A DNA stretch of 12,072 nucleotides from CAYORM01 sp964406375. Its GTDB lineage: Bacteria; Pseudomonadota; Alphaproteobacteria; DSM-16000; Inquilinaceae. How positions within the stretch are numbered: position 1 is the first letter of the stretch; every line of letters starts with the position of its first letter. A program made the position numbers and the translations under genes. Under the pieces are notes generated by a model. It was not told where the DNA came from, did no database searches, and worked only from the letters and a program-made list of their open reading frames with translations. The stretch is from the NCBI GenBank assembly GCA_964406375.1, contig CAYORM010000087.1, positions 1 through 12,072 of the forward strand. The letters run 5' to 3'. Shown here piece by piece: positions 7,054 to 12,072 of the stretch.

Positions 7054-8276
7054 GCGACACCGTCACACCCTCCTCACCCTTCGCGTCCCCAAATGCAGCC
7101 CCGGGCATCGACACGCTGTTGGTCCGCGGCGGCCTCGCACGCACCGCCCATGGCGAAACGTCCGATGCGATCTTCCTGACCTCGGGCTTCGTCTATGACA
7201 GCGCCGAGGCAGCGGAGGCGCGCTTCTCCGGCGATCACCCGGGCTTCGTCTATTCGCGCTACGGCAACCCGACGCTCGACGTGCTGGAGCGGCGCCTCGC
7301 CCTGATCGAGGGGGCGGAGAAATGTCACGTCACCGCCAGCGGCATGGCGGCGGTGTTCACGGCGCTGTTCTGCTGGCTGCGGGCCGGCGACCACATCGTC
7401 GCCAGCCGAGCGCTCTTCGGTTCCTGCCACGTTATCCTGACGACGATCCTGCCGCGCTACGGCATCGAGACGACGCTGGTGGACGGTACCGATCTCGCCG
7501 CTTGGCGTGCGGCGATGCGGCCGGAGACCCGGGCGATCTTCCTCGAGACCCCGGCCAACCCGACGCTCGACCTCGTGGATCTCGCCGCTGTCGCCGCGAT
7601 CGCCCATGAGGGCGGCGCCAAGGTCTTCATTGACAACGCCTTTGCCTCGCCGCTCGGCCAGCGGCCGCTGGAGCATGGCTGCGACGTCGTCATCTATTCC
7701 GCCACTAAGCACATCGACGGGCAGGGCCGCTGCCTGGGCGGCGCCGTGCTGTCCGATGCGTCCTTCCTCACCGATCATTTCATGCCCTATTACCGGCATT
7801 GCGGACCGGCACTGTCCCCCTTCAACGCCTGGGTGCTGGCCAAGGGGCTGGAGACGCTGGGGCTGCGGATCGAGCGTTCCGCCTCCTCCGCCCTCGCCCT
7901 CGCCCGGCTGATCGAGGCGCATCCGGCGGTGCGGTCAGCACGCTACCCGTTCCTCCCCAGCCATCCCCAGCACGCGATCGCGCGGCGGCAGATGCTCAAT
8001 GGCGGGACGCTGGTCTCCTTCGACCTCGGCAGCCGCGCCGCCGCCTTCGCCTTCCTCGACGCGCTCGAAATCATCGACATTTCCAACAATCTCGGTGATA
8101 CGAAGTCACTTGCCACGCATCCGGCGACGACCACGCACCGGGCGATGGAAGAAGCCGACCGGTTGCGGATGGGCATCGGCGAGGGGCTGGTGCGGCTGTC
8201 CGTCGGGATCGAGGCGCCCGCCGATCTCGAACGCGATGTCGGCCGGGCGCTGGATGCCGCCGCACGGGCGGGCTGA
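7050..8276 (+). CDS. metZ: O-succinylhomoserine sulfhydrylase
   Basis: PLP enzyme of the Cys/Met-metabolism class (cystathionine gamma-synthase fold) that makes homocysteine from O-succinylhomoserine and sulfide in methionine synthesis. 408 residues, about the family length. Visible marks: HGETSDAIFLTSGFVYDSAE (34-53), YSRYGNPT (68-75) for cofactor phosphate binding, ETPANPT near 166-172, FIDNAFASPLGQ with Asp195 facing the PLP ring nitrogen, and the Schiff-base Lys220 in YSATKHIDGQGR. The MetZ call over MetB or O-acetylhomoserine sulfhydrylase rests on overall resemblance and the SAM-II context. The start is a TTG with GGAG (7039-7042) 7 bases upstream. No ATG or GTG start fits, and the next ATG is at codon 99. 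It probably shares a transcript with the hydrolase-OsmC gene 32 bases downstream. Confidence 0.93.
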   Translation: MSDTVTPSSPFASPNAAPGIDTLLVRGGLARTAHGETSDAIFLTSGFVYDSAEAAEARFSGDHPGFVYSRYGNPTLDVLERRLALIEGAEKCHVTASGMAAVFTALFCWLRAGDHIVASRALFGSCHVILTTILPRYGIETTLVDGTDLAAWRAAMRPETRAIFLETPANPTLDLVDLAAVAAIAHEGGAKVFIDNAFASPLGQRPLEHGCDVVIYSATKHIDGQGRCLGGAVLSDASFLTDHFMPYYRHCGPALSPFNAWVLAKGLETLGLRIERSASSALALARLIEAHPAVRSARYPFLPSHPQHAIARRQMLNGGTLVSFDLGSRAAAFAFLDALEIIDISNNLGDTKSLATHPATTTHRAMEEADRLRMGIGEGLVRLSVGIEAPADLERDVGRALDAAARAG

Positions 8277-8308
8277 TCAGTCGGACAGACGGCAGGCGGG
8301 AGGGCGCG

Positions 8309-9559
8309 ATGCCGACGGAGCGGTTCACTTTCCCCGGCGGCTCCGGCGAAACCCTCGCCGCCGCCCTCGATCTACCGGCGGGGCCACCGGTCGCCCACGC
8401 GCTGTTCGCCCATTGCTTCACCTGCGGCAAGGATGTCCTCGCCGCCCGCCGCATCGCCGACGCGCTCGCGGCGCAGGGTATCGCGGTGCTGCGCTTCGAC
8501 TTCACCGGCCTCGGCGCCAGCGAAGGGGAATTCGCCAATACCCGCTTTTCCTCCAATGTCGCCGATCTGGTGGCCGCCGCCGACCATCTGCGCGCCGCGG
8601 GCCGGGCGCCGGTCCTGCTGATCGGCCACAGCCTGGGCGGGTCGGCGGTGCTGGCGGCGGCGGAGGCGATCCCCGAGGCGCGGGCGGTGGTGACCATCGC
8701 CGCCCCGTCCGATCCCTCGCATGTGACGCGCCTGTTCGGCGACCGGCTGGAGGCGCTGCGCAAAGAGGGCGAGATCGAGGTGCGGCTCGGCGGGCGGCCC
8801 TTCCGCATCCGGCGCGACTTCCTCGATGATGTCGGCGCCTGGACGCTCAGCGAGCGGATCGCGCGGCTGCGCCGGGCGCTGCTCGTCCTGCATGCGCCGC
8901 GCGACGAGATCGTCGGCATCGAGAACGCCGCCGCCATATTCGACGCGGCCAAGCACCCGAAGAGCTTCGTCACGCTGGACGATGCCGACCACATGCTCAG
9001 CCGGCGGGAAGACTCCGCCTATGTCGGCCAGCTGATCGCCGCCTGGGCCGGCCGCTATCTGCCGACGCCGCATGTCCGGGCGGGGACCACGGCCGATCCG
9101 CAGGCGGATTCGGAGGGCCGCGTCCTGGTGACGGAGACCGGCGGCGGACGCTTCCAGCAGCGCATTCGCTCCGGCCGTCACATCCTGCTCGCCGACGAGC
9201 CGGCGGCACAGGGCGGGCTCGACAGCGGCCCTTCCCCCTATGATCTGTTGCTCGCCGGACTCGGCGCCTGCACGGCGATGACCGTCCGCCTCTATGCCGA
9301 GCACAAGGGCCTGCCGCTCGACCGTGTCTCGGTCGAGCTGCGACATCAGAAGATCCATGCTGTCGATTGCGAGACCTGCGAGACGCGCGAGGGCAAGATT
9401 GACCGCATCGACCGTATCCTGACCTTCGAGGGCGCGCTGGACGCGGACCAGCGGCGCCGCCTGCTCGAGATCGCCGAGCGCTGCCCGGTGCACCGGACGC
9501 TGCAGGGCGAGGTCGAGATCCGCTCGATCGAGACGACCCCGAAGCCGCCCTCCGGTTAG
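8309..9559 (+). CDS. Fused alpha/beta-hydrolase and OsmC-family protein
   Basis: 416 residues in two enzyme-like halves. Residues about 1-250 form an alpha/beta hydrolase with GHSLGG (Ser108 nucleophile), Asp199 in HAPRDEIVG and His228 in DADHMLS, a complete triad. Residues about 260-416 form an OsmC/Ohr-like domain with the two redox cysteines, Cys321 (GLGACTAMTV) and Cys392 (RCPVHRTL). OsmC proteins reduce organic or hydrogen peroxides using these thiols. Extra cysteines occur in HCFTCGKD (35-42) and DCETCE (353-358). Such bifunctional fusions are a known but uncharacterised group; the hydrolase substrate is unknown. GGGAGG (8298-8303) lies 5 bases before the ATG. Its place behind metZ suggests co-expression with sulfur metabolism, which is inference. 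Confidence 0.93.
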   Translation: MPTERFTFPGGSGETLAAALDLPAGPPVAHALFAHCFTCGKDVLAARRIADALAAQGIAVLRFDFTGLGASEGEFANTRFSSNVADLVAAADHLRAAGRAPVLLIGHSLGGSAVLAAAEAIPEARAVVTIAAPSDPSHVTRLFGDRLEALRKEGEIEVRLGGRPFRIRRDFLDDVGAWTLSERIARLRRALLVLHAPRDEIVGIENAAAIFDAAKHPKSFVTLDDADHMLSRREDSAYVGQLIAAWAGRYLPTPHVRAGTTADPQADSEGRVLVTETGGGRFQQRIRSGRHILLADEPAAQGGLDSGPSPYDLLLAGLGACTAMTVRLYAEHKGLPLDRVSVELRHQKIHAVDCETCETREGKIDRIDRILTFEGALDADQRRRLLEIAERCPVHRTLQGEVEIRSIETTPKPPSG

Positions 9560-9576
9560 GCGGTCCCCGCGGAGGG
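9548..9576. terminator. Inverted repeat over the stop codon, weak candidate terminator
   Basis: CCCTCCG (9548-9554) and CGGAGGG (9570-9576) are perfect 7-base inverted copies around a 15-base loop that contains the hydrolase-OsmC stop. The right arm ends two bases before the convergent amidase stop. No T-run follows on either strand, and the loop is long, so a terminator role is uncertain. Confidence 0.35.
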
Positions 9577-9578
9577 TC

Positions 9579-10970
9579 TCAACCCGGCCGTGGCCAGGCG
9601 AGCGGGCCGCGCCGTGCCTCATAGGCCACGGCGGCACGCAGCGTCGCCATATCGTCGAAGCGGGGACCGACGATCTGCAGGCCGATCGGCAGACCGGCGG
9701 CGGTGAAGCCGCAATTGAGCGAGATCGCCGGATGCTCGGACATGTTCCAGGGCACGGTGAAGCCGATATGCTCGAAGGGGCGCCCGGGGTCGTCGACCGG
9801 CGAGGCCTTATCTGCCGGAAAGGCCGGCACCGGCGCCGTTGGCGACAGCACGAGATCTACCGAGCGGAACAGGGTCGCCGCCGCGCGGCGCATCGCGAAG
9901 GTCTGGTTGAAGCCGCGCACCACCTCGACGGCCGACGCCCGTTCCGCCGCACTGGCCCAGTTGCGGATATAGGGCAGGATGCGCGCCTGCCGCTCGGGCG
10001 GCAGAGCGAGGATGTCGGCCCAGGAGCGGGCGCGCCAGAAGGTGTCGAGCCCGTCGAGCATCTCGCGGGTCAGGATCGGACGCACCGGCTCGACGATGGC
10101 GCCCATCTCGGTGAAGACGTCGGCAGCTTCCAGGACGGCCGCCGCGATCTCGGGATGGACGGGCAGGCCGCAGCCGGCCTCCATCATCAGGCCGACGCGC
10201 CGCCCGGCCAGCGCCGGGCCGTCGAGGGCGGTCCAGTCGATCGAGGTCGGTGGCAGGCTGGTCGGATCGCGCCAGTCGGGCAGCGACAGCACGGCCATCA
10301 TCGCTGCGGCATCGGCCACCCGCCGTGTCATCGGCCCGGCGACACGGCCGAGATAGAAGGGGTCGATCGGCACCCGGCCGTGGCTGGGCTTGAACCCGAC
10401 CGTGCCGGTCCAGCCGGCCGGCAGGCGGATCGAGCCGCCGATATCGGTGCCGAGATGCAGCGGCCCATAACCGGCGGCTGCGGCGGCCCCTGCCCCGGCA
10501 CTCGACCCGCCGGGACTGAGCGCGGTGTCCCACGGGTTGCGCGACAGCGGGTGAAAGGTCGAGAGGCTCGAGGACAGCATCCCGAAATCCGGGGCGGTCG
10601 TCTTGGCGAAAAGGATTGCCCCGGCCTCGCGCAGCCGTGCGGCGGGCGGCGCATCCGCGACCGCCGGCACCAGCTCGACCGCCGCGGTGCCCATCGGCAC
10701 CGGTACGCCGCGGGTCGCGACGAACTCCTTGACCGTGACGGGGATGCCGTCCAGTGGTCCGGCGGGCTCGCCGCGCGCCCAGCGCCCGGTCGCGGCCACC
10801 GCCGCGCGCCGGGCACCTTCCGGGTCATAGGCGTAAAGGGCCGCGATGCGCGGTTCCCAGGCGGCGATCCGCCGCTCCACCGCCTCCCAGCATTCGAGCG
10901 GCGACAGCGCCCGGCTGGCGTAGAGCCGCCGCAGCGCGGCGACAGAGAGATCGGCGGGGTCGCTGTCCAC
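9579..10970 (-). CDS. Amidase-signature family amidohydrolase
   Basis: 463 residues, normal for the family. The Ser-cisSer-Lys triad is complete: Lys81 in DGIPVTVKEF, Ser156 in SPGGSSAG and the nucleophile Ser180 in GTDIGGSIRLPA. The 24-residue spacing between the two serines matches fatty-acid amide hydrolase. The family hydrolyses carboxamide bonds in many substrates (nitrile-derived amides, amino-acid amides, aryl acylamides, or Gln-tRNA as GatA). This is not GatA by context, because gatB and gatC are absent, and no substrate can be named. The start is GTG at 10970, with only a poor ribosome site and 14 bases after the ssb stop, so translation may depend on ssb. It probably shares the ssb transcript and hence its SOS-linked promoter. 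Confidence 0.92.
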   Translation of the reverse strand: MDSDPADLSVAALRRLYASRALSPLECWEAVERRIAAWEPRIAALYAYDPEGARRAAVAATGRWARGEPAGPLDGIPVTVKEFVATRGVPVPMGTAAVELVPAVADAPPAARLREAGAILFAKTTAPDFGMLSSSLSTFHPLSRNPWDTALSPGGSSAGAGAAAAAGYGPLHLGTDIGGSIRLPAGWTGTVGFKPSHGRVPIDPFYLGRVAGPMTRRVADAAAMMAVLSLPDWRDPTSLPPTSIDWTALDGPALAGRRVGLMMEAGCGLPVHPEIAAAVLEAADVFTEMGAIVEPVRPILTREMLDGLDTFWRARSWADILALPPERQARILPYIRNWASAAERASAVEVVRGFNQTFAMRRAAATLFRSVDLVLSPTAPVPAFPADKASPVDDPGRPFEHIGFTVPWNMSEHPAISLNCGFTAAGLPIGLQIVGPRFDDMATLRAAVAYEARRGPLAWPRPG

Positions 10971-10984
10971 CGGGCGTGAAGCGA

Positions 10985-11515
10985 TCAGAACGGGATGTCG
11001 TCGTCCAGATCATCGAGCGGCGGCGGCGTCCGGGCCGCGCCGCGGCCCTGGCTGCCACTCCCCATGCCACCGCCCATACCGCCCCCGGAGGACGCGCCGC
11101 CATACCCACCGCCATAGCCCGGATCGTCATAGCCGCCGGCACCGGCGGCGCCACCGCCCTCGCCGCGGCCGTCGAGCATGGTCAGCTCGCCGCGGAACGG
11201 CCGCAGCACCACTTCGGTCGTGTAGCGCTCCGCCCCCGAACTGTCGGTGAACTTCCGCGTCTCGAGCTGGCCTTCGAGATAGACCTTCGAGCCCTTCTTC
11301 AGGAAGCGCTCGCAGACGCCGATGAGATTCTCGTTCAGCACCACGACGCGATGCCATTCGGTCCGCTCACGCCGCTCGCCGCTGTTGCGGTCCTTCCAGG
11401 TCTCGGAGGTCGCGACCGACAGGTTGGCCACGCGTCCACCATTCTGGAAGGTCCGGATCTCCGGATCCCGGCCGAGATTGCCGACGAGGATGACCTTGTT
11501 GACGCTGCCTGCCAT
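10985..11515 (-). CDS. ssb: Single-stranded DNA-binding protein
   Basis: 176 residues. The N-terminal OB-fold (about 1-112) begins MAGSVNKVILVGNLGRDPEI and has Trp40 and Trp54 in the usual places (TSETWKD, RTEWHRV). A low-complexity Gly-rich linker (about 116-160) follows, then the acidic tip LDDDIPF at 170-176, which binds partner repair and replication proteins. It coats single-stranded DNA during replication, recombination and repair. The start at ATG 11515 fits the family N-terminus; the ribosome site is weak (GGGG, 7 bases upstream). It is divergent from uvrA across a LexA box, a pairing conserved in proteobacteria. Confidence 0.97.
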   Translation of the reverse strand: MAGSVNKVILVGNLGRDPEIRTFQNGGRVANLSVATSETWKDRNSGERRERTEWHRVVVLNENLIGVCERFLKKGSKVYLEGQLETRKFTDSSGAERYTTEVVLRPFRGELTMLDGRGEGGGAAGAGGYDDPGYGGGYGGASSGGGMGGGMGSGSQGRGAARTPPPLDDLDDDIPF

Positions 11516-11568
11516 GAACGGCCCCGAACTGCTGGATGGGTTCGTCTCGATACTACACCCTTCGCCCG

Positions 11569-11577
11569 CCTATACCA
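11569..11577 (-). promoter_or_regulatory. Possible extended -10 element of the ssb promoter
   Basis: On the minus strand the sequence reads TGGTATAGG, a TGn extension in front of TATAGG (4 of 6 matches to TATAAT). The -35 expected 17 bases away is CAGCAA, a poor match that touches the edge of the LexA box at 11597. An extended -10 can compensate for a weak -35. The assignment rests on motif and position only. Confidence 0.35.
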
Positions 11578-11591
11578 TGGCCCCGTGGCGC

Positions 11592-11620
11592 TTGCTGAAC
11601 AAAAAGTGAACATCTATCAT
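11592..11620 (+). promoter_or_regulatory. uvrA promoter with the SOS operator in its spacer
   Basis: TTGCTG (11592-11597) and TATCAT (11615-11620) are separated by exactly 17 bases, a good sigma-70-type promoter reading toward uvrA. The LexA box fills the spacer, so repressor binding would block RNA polymerase directly. Initiation near 11627 would leave a leader of about 170 bases before the uvrA ATG. Confidence 0.6.
11597..11611. promoter_or_regulatory. LexA (SOS) box, GAAC-N7-GAAC
   Basis: GAAC, seven bases (AAAAAGT), GAAC. This direct repeat is the established alphaproteobacterial LexA operator (GTTC-N7-GTTC on the other strand), unlike the palindromic CTGT box of gamma-proteobacteria. 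It sits between the divergent ssb and uvrA genes, both common SOS targets, and overlaps promoter elements of uvrA and possibly of ssb. Confidence 0.88.
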
Positions 11621-11641
11621 TCCCGCGTCGTTGCACCGGTC

Positions 11642-11713
11642 ACCGGGGCAGGCATGACGGCCGGATGGGTGGTCGGCATCGGGGGCATGCGGCCTTGCCC
11701 GGTCGTCATCGCC
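11642..11713 (+). other. Strongly structured uvrA leader with two competing hairpins
   Basis: Fold A: GGC then ATGACGGCCGG (11651-11664) pairs with CCGGTCGTCAT then GCC (11699-11713), with one G-U pair and one bulged C. It encloses an inner stem of GGTC and GCAT (11671-11679, with G11675 bulged) with ATGCGGCC (11687-11694). Fold B: ACCGGGGCA (11642-11650) pairs with TGCCCGGT (11696-11703), with one bulged G, and excludes part of the outer stem of fold A. It lies between the predicted transcription start and the uvrA ATG. It could be a regulatory RNA structure or a palindromic intergenic repeat. Confidence 0.4.
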
Positions 11714-11796
11714 GTCGGGCCACATCATATTCAGCCCTGCCGACGCCGCGGCGGCGCCGGATTTCCTCTCTCTTCCGACAGCTCTGCGGGATCGAC

Positions 11797-12072
11797 ATGC
11801 AGAAGGTGATCAGCGTCCGCGGCGCGCGCGAGCACAATCTGAAGAACGTCGACATCGACCTGCCGCGCGACAGGCTCGTCGTGATCACCGGCCTGTCCGG
11901 CTCCGGCAAATCGTCGCTGGCCTTCGACACCATCTATGCCGAGGGCCAGCGCCGCTATGTCGAGAGCCTCTCGGCCTATGCCCGGCAGTTCCTCGAGCTG
12001 ATGCAGAAGCCGGACGTCGATTCGATCGACGGGCTGTCACCGGCGATCTCGATCGAGCAGAAGACCACCAGC
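11797..12072 (+). CDS. uvrA: UvrABC nucleotide-excision repair protein A, N-terminal part cut by the window edge
   Basis: The first 92 residues of an ABC-type ATPase usually about 950-980 residues long, which with UvrB detects bulky DNA lesions. Visible: ISVRGAREHNLKNVDIDLPR at 5-24, Walker A GLSGSGKSS at 32-40 with Lys38, then FDTIYAEGQRRYVESLSAYA at 43-62 and the start of the UvrB-contact region, ending at SPAISIEQKTTS. ATG 11797 is chosen because it begins six residues before the conserved VRGAREHNL and no better start precedes it. The ribosome site is weak (GCGGG, 6 bases upstream). It is divergent from ssb and apparently SOS-regulated. Confidence 0.96.
   Translation, partial: MQKVISVRGAREHNLKNVDIDLPRDRLVVITGLSGSGKSSLAFDTIYAEGQRRYVESLSAYARQFLELMQKPDVDSIDGLSPAISIEQKTTS

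Noticed and set aside
8372..9637. 421-codon minus-strand open frame
   Set aside because: Antisense to the hydrolase-OsmC gene, which carries full catalytic motifs; the shadow product shows none.
9732..10979. 415-codon plus-strand open frame
   Set aside because: Antisense to the amidase gene, whose Ser-cisSer-Lys triad is intact; no family recognisable in the shadow.
10985..11170. Gly-rich repeated codons in ssb considered as a DNA repeat
   Set aside because: This is the normal low-complexity linker of SSB between the OB-fold and the acidic tip; no regular DNA unit.
11654..11809. 51-codon frame in the uvrA leader whose stop overlaps the uvrA start
   Set aside because: It looks like a coupled leader ORF, but it is the tail of a long shadow frame through ssb, has a poor ribosome site, and its ATG is buried in a stable stem. 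Chance is the simpler explanation.

Overview
The window is GC-rich chromosomal DNA from an alphaproteobacterium, most likely of the Hyphomicrobiales (Rhizobiales) type. Three things point there. A SAM-II-type riboswitch precedes metZ. A GAAC-N7-GAAC box, the alphaproteobacterial LexA operator, lies between ssb and uvrA. The GyrA, SSB and UvrA sequences are of alphaproteobacterial character. I see no transposase, integrase, tRNA, rRNA or CRISPR array, and no gene-free stretch longer than about 300 bases.

Layout from left to right. (1) gyrA (minus strand, 3' part outside the window) begins at a TTG at 1829. (2) A 260-base divergent control region holds a strong hairpin in the gyrA leader and an AT-rich 30-bp palindrome. 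(3) A type Va autotransporter (2090-4759, +) carries about ten short passenger repeats and a C-terminal beta-barrel. (4) A hairpin separates it from a convergent minus-strand pair: a MATE-family transporter (4806-6212) and, upstream of it, a TspO/MBR membrane protein (6274-6825). (5) metZ (7050-8276, +) is preceded by the riboswitch (6931-6985), a GC-rich hairpin and an 18-codon open frame whose stop overlaps the metZ start. (6) A fused alpha/beta-hydrolase-OsmC gene follows 32 bases later (8309-9559, +). (7) On the minus strand, ssb (10985-11515) is followed 14 bases later by an amidase-signature gene (9579-10970). (8) uvrA (from 11797, +) runs off the right edge. It is divergent from ssb, and one LexA box sits in the shared control region.

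How the genes work together: uvrA and ssb form a DNA-repair pair under apparent SOS control, and gyrA is the replication/topology gene at the other end. metZ makes homocysteine and looks repressed by S-adenosylmethionine through the leader RNA. The downstream OsmC fusion could join thiol or peroxide chemistry to that sulfur operon, but this is inferred from position alone. The autotransporter, MATE, TspO and amidase genes look like ordinary accessory or housekeeping content.

The least ordinary material is in the intergenic regions. The metZ leader combines an aptamer, a competing pairing and a coupled mini-ORF. The gyrA/autotransporter spacer has a palindrome that I cannot assign to a known regulator. 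The uvrA leader can form two mutually exclusive hairpins. I found no clearly new multi-gene system.
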